From Polyangium mundeleinium (GTDB taxonomy: Bacteria; Myxococcota_A; Polyangia; Polyangiales; Polyangiaceae), in contig NZ_JAQNDO010000001.1 of NCBI RefSeq assembly GCF_028369105.1, forward strand, positions 4,060,501 to 4,124,500: a stretch of 64,000 nt of DNA, written 5' to 3'. Under the pieces are notes generated by a model that was not told where the DNA came from, ran no database searches, and worked only from the letters and a program-made list of their open reading frames with translations. A program made the translations under genes and the position numbers. Below are positions 52,657-60,689 of this stretch, in pieces (within the stretch, counting starts at the first letter, position 1; every line of letters begins with the position of its first letter).

Positions 52657-53895
52657 TCAGGGCGTGTTGTCGCTCTTCTGCTCGTTCCGCCGCAGGCCCT
52701 CGAGCGCCGCGGCGATGTACTTGTTCCGGACCGTCGCGTGATGACTGCCCCGGTAGTCGCGTTCATGCTGCCGCAGCGTGAAGAGCGCCTCGGCGAACTG
52801 CCCGCGCGAGAGCATCTCCCGGGCTTGTTCGAGGTTTGTCGTCTCCGGGTCGTTGAGCGGCACGGCGGCGGGCGCGGCGCGCGGGGGCGCGACAACAACC
52901 ACGGTGGGGCTCGGTCCGGGAGTGGCCGGGGACGCGACGACAGAGGAGCTCTCACCACCCCCGCTCTCGTCGACCACGACGGACAGCACCATCGGCACCG
53001 CATGCCGCGCGGCAGGCGACTCGTCGTGGGGCCAGAGCGCGACCGCACCACCCCCGCCCAGGGCGCCGACGCCGACCAGGAAGAGCGGGTGCTTGATGAG
53101 GCGCTCGAGCACCGCCTTCGCGGTGGCCCGAGGTCCGGAGCCCGTGGGCGCGACCGCTCGGATGAGCCGCTCACCCGAGGCCGGCGGCTCGGAAGGCGGC
53201 GGCGGGCTCGGCGCTAGGGCGGGATGAAGCACCTCGTCGAAACCGAGCTCGCGTGCGACGCGGCGCCACACCTCGTGCCGCGCCCTCTCGATGAAGTCGG
53301 GCGTGAGGTCCTCGGGGCGTAAGACGGTATCGAGGCCGAAGGGCAGCAGCATGAACGGCGTGAAGTCCCGGCCGAACATCTTCTTCACCCTGCGCCGGAA
53401 GACGTCCTTTGCCTCGACGAGCCTGGCCTGCGCCGTGTTGCGCGAGACCCCCAGCGCTGCCGCGATCATCGGCAGCGACTCCCCGTTGAACTCGGCCCTG
53501 ACGAGCACATCGACGAGCTCCGCGTCCATGGTCTGGAGCACGCGTTTGACGACCTCATCGAGCTCATGACACTCGAAGCGCTCGTGCGGGTTCTCGTCGC
53601 TGGGCACGTCCACGCCGACGTCTGCCTCGGGGATCTCGAAGCGGTGACGGTAGAGGCGATAGTGCTCCGCCGCCTGCTGTTTGCAGATCATCTCAAGCCA
53701 GTCCTCGATCCCCGCGGACGGGACCTTGTCGAAGTTCTTGTAGACCTTCACGAAGACGAGCTGCGCGAGGTCGTTGACATCTGCCTGGCGCACGCCCATC
53801 CGAGCGAGGATCCCCAGAACGGTCAGGAGGTACGTCGCGTAGAAGCGGAGAAAGGCGTCACTCGCATGATGCAGGAACGGGAGGAGGAGCCCCAT
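52657..53895 (-). CDS. ECF sigma factor with membrane anchor and C-terminal TPR-like domain
   Basis: The product is 412 residues from ATG 53895. Region 2 (DVNDLAQLVFVKVYKNFDKV) and region 4 (LPMIAAALGVSRNTAQARLV) fill the first ~190 residues. A long Pro-rich segment, a hydrophobic span near residue 275 (PLFLVGVGALGGGGAVALW) and a TPR-like tail (REMLSRGQFAEALFTLRQHE) follow. No anti-sigma gene is adjacent; the C-terminal extension may do that job. The promoter motif just upstream puts transcription start at about the A of this ATG, which favours it over the GTG at 53907. Confidence 0.85.
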   Translation of the reverse strand: MGLLLPFLHHASDAFLRFYATYLLTVLGILARMGVRQADVNDLAQLVFVKVYKNFDKVPSAGIEDWLEMICKQQAAEHYRLYRHRFEIPEADVGVDVPSDENPHERFECHELDEVVKRVLQTMDAELVDVLVRAEFNGESLPMIAAALGVSRNTAQARLVEAKDVFRRRVKKMFGRDFTPFMLLPFGLDTVLRPEDLTPDFIERARHEVWRRVARELGFDEVLHPALAPSPPPPSEPPASGERLIRAVAPTGSGPRATAKAVLERLIKHPLFLVGVGALGGGGAVALWPHDESPAARHAVPMVLSVVVDESGGGESSSVVASPATPGPSPTVVVVAPPRAAPAAVPLNDPETTNLEQAREMLSRGQFAEALFTLRQHERDYRGSHHATVRNKYIAAALEGLRRNEQKSDNTP

Positions 53896-53901
53896 ACAGA
53901 C

Positions 53902-53932
53902 AAACACGCGCCGAGACGGGCGACCCGTCCAA
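53902..53932 (-). promoter_or_regulatory. ECF-type promoter motif, copy 1 (sigma gene, leaderless)
   Basis: TTGGACGGGTCGCC and CGGCGCGTGTTT on the minus strand match copy 2 at 52595-52625. Its -10 end lies 7 bp from the ATG of the sigma gene, so the transcript would be leaderless and the gene probably autoregulated. Confidence 0.65.
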
Positions 53933-53964
53933 TAAATCGTGTGGCTCTCTGCTCAAAGTCCACT

Positions 53965-55038
53965 TCACCGGATGTCGAAGGGAACAACCAGGCCGACCCG
54001 GACAGCGCCGGTGAGACGCGGCGCGCGCCAGAACTCCTCGCCATCGACGATGACCACCGGCCGGCGTGGCACGTAGGCGATGTCCCCGTACAGCTCGAGG
54101 GCGAAGAAGCGCGCCAGCCAGAATTCCCCCCCGAGCCGCGCGCCGACGTCGACGATGACGTCCTCTGCATCTGGCCTCTTCTCCTTTTCGGCATCAATCG
54201 AGAGCAGTGCAACGTCGCCAAAGACGCATGCGCGGGCGAAGGTTCGAGACGAGAAGAGAGCGTGACGCCCACACGCCAGTGCGGACACACCCGCGCGTTC
54301 AGCATCGACGTCCTGCTTCGTCGGCAAGGCCCAGGCGTGGTCGTACTGCCCTTCGAGACCAATGGAGAGCCAGCTCCACCGCGCCTCGATGCCCGCCGCG
54401 AGGCTCAAGGCGGTCTCGGGGGCGCTCCACCAGGCAGCCCCCATGTTCGCGTAGATGGCGAGCTGCGGCTGCCCCGCCGAGCGCGCTGCGGCCTTGGGTG
54501 CCGAGGGTCCCCCTGCAGATTGAAGCGGCTCGACGCGAGCAGGAGTCGAGGGAGATGGGGACGGAGCGGGTGATGAAGGCGCGGAAGGCGCGGGGGTTGC
54601 AGACGAGCTCGAAGCTGCCGGGGCCGCGGGCGGGATCGTCAGTGGGTCGATGATGTCGCGCAGGTAGAAGACGATGCGATCGGCGAGCTGGTCGCAGCGC
54701 CAAGATTCCGCCTGTGTGACGTGCTCGGCGACAACCTCACCGTTCTCGTCACGTGCCTCGATATGCGCCTCGATCCGCTGCGGTGTGAGCACGAGTTTCA
54801 CGGAGATGGAGCGCGTTGTGTCGTCGGTGAAGGGGTCTTGCCCCTTGAGCTTCGTGGCGAGGGCGGCCTGGATGTAGCTCTTGTCGGGGCAGTTTTTCGG
54901 GGCGTTGGGGCCGGGGGCGTAGTCGAGGCGCCACGGCAGCACCTGGGATGGCTGCGCCGCCGCCTCCGAGGTGCCGCAGAGCAGCGCCGCGACGAGGAGA
55001 AGGCGCGCCTTGCAAGGGCGTGGAGTGGAGTCGCGCAT
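53965..55038 (-). CDS. Secreted myxobacterial protein, probable outer-membrane barrel
   Basis: The 357-residue product has a signal peptide (LLLVAALLCGTSEAAA). A periplasmic domain with two Cys (KNCPDKSYIQ; ESWRCDQLADRIVFYLRDII) follows, then a Ser/Pro/Ala linker and a C-terminal ~170 residues of alternating strands ending in FDIR. The layout is common next to ECF sigma factors in myxobacteria. The function is unknown. Confidence 0.75.
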   Translation of the reverse strand: MRDSTPRPCKARLLLVAALLCGTSEAAAQPSQVLPWRLDYAPGPNAPKNCPDKSYIQAALATKLKGQDPFTDDTTRSISVKLVLTPQRIEAHIEARDENGEVVAEHVTQAESWRCDQLADRIVFYLRDIIDPLTIPPAAPAASSSSATPAPSAPSSPAPSPSPSTPARVEPLQSAGGPSAPKAAARSAGQPQLAIYANMGAAWWSAPETALSLAAGIEARWSWLSIGLEGQYDHAWALPTKQDVDAERAGVSALACGRHALFSSRTFARACVFGDVALLSIDAEKEKRPDAEDVIVDVGARLGGEFWLARFFALELYGDIAYVPRRPVVIVDGEEFWRAPRLTGAVRVGLVVPFDIR

Positions 55039-55181
55039 GACCTGAGTGACCAGGTTTGTCCCTGGCGCGGAGCATGCCCGTGGGGCGCACGAGGCGCAAG
55101 CGTTCGTGGAACGCGGCTGCGCTCACGATTGGTTTGTCCGAACGTTGACGGAGTCCAGGCGCGGAGGCTAGGTTTTACCGC

Positions 55182-55812
55182 GTGCGCTCTTTCAAGACCT
55201 TCGCCTCGTATCTCGGCCTGTTGATCACCTTTGGGCTCGCTGCATGTGATGCAGAGAGCTGCGACGGCAACATCGAGCTCGTCAGCGTCTGTTACAACGA
55301 CGCGCAGGAAGAGGTCCCGTGCTGCGGCCCGGCGGGGGAGAAGTACGCGTGCCCGCCCGATGCAGGCGACGATACCGACGTGGATGCCGGGGACGATGTC
55401 GACGCGGGCGACGATGATGGAGGTCCAGAAGCGGGCTTGTCGTCTGGATGTCCCGCGAACGCAGAGTGCATGGCGCCCGGTGGCGGCGGGTTCGACTACT
55501 ACCCCTCGTACGTGTGGATGGGGAAGGAGACGGAGGGAGCCGCTTCCGCCGCCGCTTCTGGGAACCCCGTACGAGAACTGGGTCGACGTCACCTTCGCCG
55601 AGCCTGATTGCCCGACATGCTCGTGCGCGACTCCGGCAGCGGGGTGCACCCTTCCGGACTCGTGGAACGTAGAATCCACGGCCTGTCAAGAGGCTTCTCT
55701 GCCTAGCGTTTCGCCAACGCTCCGCTACCGTGGCGGCGATGCGTTTCCCTTCTCGTTTCCTGCACGGCTGCCTCCTCGCTGTCAGCCTCGGGTGCCTCCC
55801 GGGTTGCGTTGA
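55182..55812 (+). pseudogene. Cys-rich lipoprotein gene with apparent frameshift
   Basis: A GTG start gives a lipoprotein signal (FGLAAC) and a Cys-rich domain with an Asp-rich linker (DAGDDTDVDAGDDVDAGDDD). The frame then becomes uninformative near 55540 and stops at 55607. In the +1 frame the coding signal resumes at about 55545 as LLGTPYENWVDVTF and CPTCSCATPAAGC, which has the look of the usual continuation of such proteins. One inserted or missing base in the GGAGGGAG stretch would explain it. The end is unclear and runs into the next gene. Confidence 0.5.
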
Positions 55813-56791
55813 GCTCATTCGCGGTGGCGCTGACCTCATTCGAGCGTCGACGCCGCCGGAGGAGGAGCCGCTGAAAAACGAGGCCGCCCCTGTCCCGGAA
55901 GAGCCGAAAAAGCCGAAAGTAGCTGTCGTCGCGGCGCCGTATCAGCACCGGATCCTCTTCGCGAACAAGTGGCTGGAGGCGGACGCCAGCAACGCCTCGA
56001 TTGCGATCGACACGTGGACGCTCGGAGACCCGCTGTACATCCATGCCTACGGGCCGGCCCCGAACCTCGTCGTGTTGTACGCGGAGGTCAATGGCGAGCC
56101 CGCGCTGGGCGCCGGCGCCGAGCTCGTCCCCAATAACGAATTAGGGGCGCTCGGCTTCGTTGAGCTCAAGGGCGACGGTGAGGTCAAGCCGGTGCACGGC
56201 GTCCTTGGTCCGGAGGCGTCCAATGTGAACATGGGCAGCCCGTCGATCCACTACGTGGGGGTCTGGTCGAATTTGAAGGACCGTCCACACTGGGCGCGGA
56301 TCTGGCAGGAGTTCCACAAGCGCATCATCCCCATGCTGCACGTGGGCGACAATACGCTGAAGCTCACGCTCGCGAACGATAAACGTACCGAGACGTTTGC
56401 CGAGGGGACCGTGACCATCAAGGTGCCGAGCGAAGCCGCGTTCAAGGCCCATCTTGCGGCGAATGTCGAGGACTCAGCGAGCGGAGATCCCGCGACCTTG
56501 CGCGAGATCGAGAGGCTCGTGCGGGCTGAAGCCCTGTTTCGTGACAAGCAGATCGTGCGGGTCTCCTACGTCCTCGACAAGTGGAAGAAAGAGTACGAGG
56601 GCCGCGAGCTCGTCAGGGCCATCATGTATATTGACGTGATTCATCGCCAACCTGGGGACAAATACCCCGCGCGATGCCGCGTGATCGGCGTCACCGCCGT
56701 GCGCGAAGCAGAGAACGACCCGGAGACGAAACTCGGCAAGGTCTTCCTCGATGGTCGGACCATGGAGACGCGGTGGACCCCGTGTCCATAG
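55739..56791 (+). CDS. Lipoprotein of unknown function
   Basis: The product is 350 residues from ATG 55739. The lipobox is CLPGC (Cys about 23). A Pro/Glu/Lys-rich linker precedes a beta-rich domain (IDTWTLGDPLYIHAYG; VHGVLGPEAS) and a C-terminal alpha/beta part with VLDKWKKEYEGRELV. No family is recognised. Confidence 0.75.
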   Translation: MRFPSRFLHGCLLAVSLGCLPGCVELIRGGADLIRASTPPEEEPLKNEAAPVPEEPKKPKVAVVAAPYQHRILFANKWLEADASNASIAIDTWTLGDPLYIHAYGPAPNLVVLYAEVNGEPALGAGAELVPNNELGALGFVELKGDGEVKPVHGVLGPEASNVNMGSPSIHYVGVWSNLKDRPHWARIWQEFHKRIIPMLHVGDNTLKLTLANDKRTETFAEGTVTIKVPSEAAFKAHLAANVEDSASGDPATLREIERLVRAEALFRDKQIVRVSYVLDKWKKEYEGRELVRAIMYIDVIHRQPGDKYPARCRVIGVTAVREAENDPETKLGKVFLDGRTMETRWTPCP

Positions 56792-56832
56792 GCCGCGGAC
56801 GCGCCCCGAAGCCCTGACGTGAACCCCACGAA

Positions 56833-57734
56833 TCACTGCGCGGCATCTGTCACGTACCGGTGGATGCTCAGGTTGAGCTCACTCTTGACCAAGGCGAGCA
56901 GACTGTTGAAATCCGCGTTATCGAGCCCCAGCCGCCCGCGGAGGAGGCGTTGTGTCTCGAGGAGGATGGACTCCCGCGCCTGCGCAATCCACCGTGCGAC
57001 GGTCGAACGGTGGACCCGGTGGATGGCCCCGATTTGATCGATGTTCAAGCCATCGATGAAATGGAGACGTAGCAAGTTCCGATCGCGCGCTGACAACGCC
57101 GTGACCGCCGTTTCGAAGGCATACTTGAACTCATTCCTGTAGCGCGACTTGAGATATTCCAGCTCGGGGGACGCGTGGGTCGCGATCCCATCGAGATGGT
57201 CATCCGCGTTGACGTGCACGCCCTCTCGCCTGCGTCCACGCCGCGCGTTGAGCGCCATGCGCATCGCGGTGACTCGGAGCCAGGCGCCCAGCGACCCGAT
57301 TCCGGCATACTCGCCGATTTTCGGCAGCTCATCGGGCTCTGCAGCAAACAGCTTCTGACGGAGGAGCTGGATGAGATCGCTGCTGTCCTCGACCCCGGCG
57401 ACGCGCGCCATCGCTGCATGGAGCCACGAAAAATAGCCGCGCTCGATCTCTGCGATGGCGGTCGAGTTGCCATGCGCGGCCGCGCAAGCGAGGTAGAGAT
57501 CACTGGTATTCAGGGTTCCGAGGACCTCGAATGGTTCGTGTGTCGAGGAGAGGCGCCCCCCAGGTGGCGGGCGAAGGTTTCACCTGCCACATGAATGTCG
57601 GGATGCGCTGTATGCGCCGCATCGAGGATCGTGCAGAGCTTCGCTTCGAGCCCTGGTGCTGCGGCTTCGGTCCGCGTGGACGCGCCACCAAGCACCTCGA
57701 GGAAGACGGCTGCGAGCGAGGGGGATGGTACCAT
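56833..57734 (-). CDS. ECF sigma factor, frame broken at a G6 tract
   Basis: Two frames together make one sigma factor. The first (ATG 57734) reads to DIHVAGETFARHLGG, as in the N-terminal region of a myxobacterial ECF group; the second continues RLSSTHEPFEVLGTLNTSDL then YLAC. The switch falls in a run of six G (C6 on the plus strand, 57556-57561). The second part carries region 2 (LIQLLRQKLFA), region 3/4 linker and region 4 (GLNIDQIGAIHRVHRSTVAR). A one-base change in the tract restores a product of about 300 residues. It may be a mutation, a sequence error or a phase-variable switch. Confidence 0.75.
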
Positions 57735-57957
57735 GAATTACTAAACCTTACCAGGAGGTCGACCCTTCATCAAGCGACGGGAGACGCGTCAGAAGCTGCC
57801 TTTCGGAAGCGGAGGGCAGCGGGGGTGGCGGACATACGACGGCGAGCGCGGTGCAGGGCACCTCGACCGGTCGCCCTGGGTGTGTCGCAGCCACAAGCTG
57901 TGCATCGAGGGGGTGGGTCGCCCCGTTCGCGCGCGCCCGTGCTAGGGTGGCCCTGCT

Positions 57958-58317
57958 GTGATCCAGATTTTCGGCACGACGAAATGCAAAGCGACGCGTG
58001 CGGCGCAGCGGTTCTTCGCAGAGCGCGGCATCAAGGTGCAGAGCGTCGACCTGCGCGAAAAGGGCCTCTCCAAGGGAGAGCTCGCCAGCGTAGCGCGCGC
58101 CGTGGGCGGCATGCGCGCGCTCTACGATGCGGAGAGTCCACGCGTGAAGGAGCGCGGGCTCCAGTACAGCGCCCCGACCGAGGCACGCCTCGCCGAGCTG
58201 CTCTTGGAGGATCCGCTGCTGCTCCGCACGCCCATCGTGCGCTCCGGGGCGCGCTCGGCGGTGGGCGCGGCCGAGCCCGCATGGAAGGCGCTCGCGGACG
58301 CCGAGAAGGCGCGGTGA
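57958..58317 (+). CDS. ArsC/Spx-family thioredoxin-fold protein
   Basis: The product is 119 residues from GTG 57958. It has the ArsC/Spx N-terminus IQIFGTTKCKATRAAQRFF with a single Cys at about residue 10 and LLLRTPIVRSG near the C-terminus. Arsenate reductases and Spx-like regulators share this fold; with one Cys and no arsenic genes nearby, the exact role is open. Confidence 0.85.
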   Translation: MIQIFGTTKCKATRAAQRFFAERGIKVQSVDLREKGLSKGELASVARAVGGMRALYDAESPRVKERGLQYSAPTEARLAELLLEDPLLLRTPIVRSGARSAVGAAEPAWKALADAEKAR

Positions 58318-58681
58318 TCGGTCGCGGCAAGCATTGTCTTCGTTTGCATGATGCGGATGGTTGGGCTTCCCACCGCCAAGGTGCTCGCTAGCGTTCGGAC
58401 GTGACCGCGCGGAAGTTGCGAATCATTGAAAGTTTGCAACCGGAAGTATCGATCTTCGGGACAACCTGCCCCATTTCGTCGTGGCCTCCCTGTGGCCTCA
58501 GAGCGTGCGGGAGCGGTCGTCACGTGCGGGGGCGAGGAGGGAAGCGATGCTCGCTGCGGTGCAGGCCGCGCTTCGGCGCTTCGGCGTTGATCGTCTGGAG
58601 GCCGAGGAGCTCTGCCAGGACGAGCAACTCCGGTTTCCAGAGCAGCACATGCCACCTGCGGTGCGTGCACGAGCCCTGCGT
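58318..58681. repeat. Intergenic region holding 20-bp direct repeat, copy 2 (58481-58500)
   Basis: No intact gene is supported. GTGGCCTCCCTGTGGCCTCA at 58481-58500 matches the copy beside the integrase (20719-20738) at 19 of 20 bases. After it, about 60 codons of plausible coding (AAVQAALRRFGVDRLEAEEL) have no start and overlap the next gene's end; they may be a gene remnant. Confidence 0.5.
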
Positions 58682-59893
58682 CTACGGGCTGTAATATTCG
58701 AAGGCGTTCGTGAAGTCGTCTGGATTCGGCGCGATGTTCGTGACATCACCCGTGGTGATGTCAATCGTGACATAACCAAGGTTCGTGAACACGTAGTATT
58801 CGTTCTTCGCCGGGTCGATGCCTCCGCGAGCGTTGTGCGACGTGACGGTCGGGATGCTCTTGATCGGGGTATGCATCCCCGTATGGGGATCCAGCGTCCC
58901 GAACGCGAATTCGAGCGTGGCGGGATTCCGGAGGAGGCCATAAATCGTGCCCGTGATCGGGTGGAGCTCGAGCCCCGACGCGTCGTCCACGTCAGGCGCG
59001 ACGTGGGTGATGAGGCCCGTGTCCACGTCGATCGTCAGCCAACCGAGGTTCGTCCTCAAGTAATAGCTTTTGCCGGTCGGATCGATCCCGGGATCGTCCG
59101 AGAGCAGCATGACGCCAGGGAGCGTGTTGATGCTGGAAAAGATTCCGGTCGCTGGATCGATGGTGCCGAAGTGCTCCTCGGAGGCCACGGCGTCCCACCT
59201 CACGCCATAGAGGATCCCGGTGATGGGGTGGGCACGCACGGTATAGCTCTCCCACGGGGGGGAGACATCAACGACGGAGCCGGTTTTCACGTCAATCGCG
59301 AGCTGGCCGAGGTTCGTCTGGAGGTAGAATCGACCCTTCACGGAGTCGAGCACCATCGGGCTGCCGACGCCCAGGACACCGGGGAGAATGCTCATCGTAT
59401 GAAGTTTCCCCGTGGAGGGTGTCACGAAGCCGAAGCGCTCCTCCATCTGTGCCTGGTCGTAATGCACGCCGTAAAGCGTCGTCGTCAGCGCCCCGCCGCC
59501 CGAGCCGCCGCCGCCGCCGGCGCCACCCGAGCCGCCAGCGCCGCCCGAGCCTCCGCCTCCGCCCGAGCCGCCGACGCCGCCCGAGCCGCCGGTGCCGCCT
59601 CCGCCCGAGCCTCCGACGCCGCCCTGTCCGCCGGCGCCGCCCGAGCCGCCGGTGCCGCCTCCGCCCGAGCCTCCGACGCCGCCCTGTCCGCCGGTCGCGT
59701 CCCCACCGCCGCCCCCGGCGCCGGCTCCGCCCATCCCCATGCCCCCCGCGCCGCCTTGCCCTCCGCCGCCGCTCGATGCCGTCCCTCCACCGACGGACGT
59801 GCTGGCCGTCCCACCTCCTTCACCGTTGTTATCGCCGCCGCTGCTGCAACCCAGCAGCGCAAGGAGCACACCAAGTGTTAGAGAACCCCGCAT
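58682..59893 (-). CDS. Lipoprotein with Gly-rich linker and three propeller-like repeats
   Basis: The product is 403 residues from ATG 59893 with lipobox LLGC. A Gly-rich linker of over 100 residues is encoded by near-tandem DNA, including an identical 54-bp stretch repeated at 60-bp distance (59581 and 59641). The rest is three repeats of about 78 residues, each with LYGV or IYGL, an FGT/FGF turn, a TG motif and a TNLG-x-(L/V)-(A/T)-IDV-like strand. This looks like part of a beta-propeller. It is anchored at the envelope; its ligand is unknown. Confidence 0.8.
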   Translation of the reverse strand: MRGSLTLGVLLALLGCSSGGDNNGEGGGTASTSVGGGTASSGGGGQGGAGGMGMGGAGAGGGGGDATGGQGGVGGSGGGGTGGSGGAGGQGGVGGSGGGGTGGSGGVGGSGGGGGSGGAGGSGGAGGGGGSGGGALTTTLYGVHYDQAQMEERFGFVTPSTGKLHTMSILPGVLGVGSPMVLDSVKGRFYLQTNLGQLAIDVKTGSVVDVSPPWESYTVRAHPITGILYGVRWDAVASEEHFGTIDPATGIFSSINTLPGVMLLSDDPGIDPTGKSYYLRTNLGWLTIDVDTGLITHVAPDVDDASGLELHPITGTIYGLLRNPATLEFAFGTLDPHTGMHTPIKSIPTVTSHNARGGIDPAKNEYYVFTNLGYVTIDITTGDVTNIAPNPDDFTNAFEYYSP

Positions 59894-60181
59894 TGGACCT
59901 CCCGTCGGGTCGCAAACGTAGATAGGGCCCACTGCGCCTGTCAACCGGAATGTCAGAACGCGAACGGGAGTCGTCACGGGCTCGGCGTGGCGCCGCGGAG
60001 CACGTCTTTCAGAAGCCCGAGAGGCGCTCGGCAACTCGGGATGAGGGGGCGCCGTGCGTTAGAGGGAATCTCGGCTGGCAAGCGAAATTCGCCACGTGAT
60101 CCCGGTTTTCGAACCTGTGACGCGATAGGAATGGCATCTTATGCGATACGGGCGCGGCGCCGGACGAGGGGGGCTCTGCCG

Positions 60182-60592
60182 TCATCGACTGCGATCGATC
60201 TGCGCGACGTTGCCTGGCACGCCGAGGGCGACGGCGGACGTACCCATGCCCGTGAAAGGGTGATGCCAGAGCAGCGCGCCCGTGTTCACGTCCACGCAGC
60301 CGGCCTCGCCGACAGCACCAAAGAAGATCTCGTCGCCGTCGACAACGATCGAGTCTGTCGACGTCGGCACAGCCGTTCGCCATAGCACCTGGCCGGTGGT
60401 GTAAGCGAGGCAGACGAGCTCCTTGTGATAACCGAGCAGCACGCGTCCGGGCGCGAACAAGAGCCGCGCCGTGTACGGCTCGTGGTACTGCTGCTGCCAT
60501 ACGAGCTTGCCGGTGCGACGCTCGACCGCGATGACATACCCTCCAAAGGCGAGCACGAGCAGCGGGGCGTGGGGGTCCAGATGTCGATACAT
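60182..60592 (-). CDS. Small PQQ-like beta-propeller repeat protein
   Basis: The product is 136 residues from ATG 60592, set by a GGAGGAAAC ribosome site. It has three blades of the PQQ/WD type (AVERRTGKLVWQQ; AYTTGQVLWRT; DVNTGALLWH). There is no signal peptide. It is short compared with complete propellers (6-8 blades), so it may oligomerise or be a fragment. Confidence 0.75.
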   Translation of the reverse strand: MYRHLDPHAPLLVLAFGGYVIAVERRTGKLVWQQQYHEPYTARLLFAPGRVLLGYHKELVCLAYTTGQVLWRTAVPTSTDSIVVDGDEIFFGAVGEAGCVDVNTGALLWHHPFTGMGTSAVALGVPGNVAQIDRSR

Positions 60593-60689
60593 GTTTCCTC
60601 CGAGGCGGCAGGATCGCATGGTTGCAGGGGTCGCGCGAGCGATCTGACGGCGATCGAGCAACGTTGGCATCCCGGCCACGCTCTTCGGG

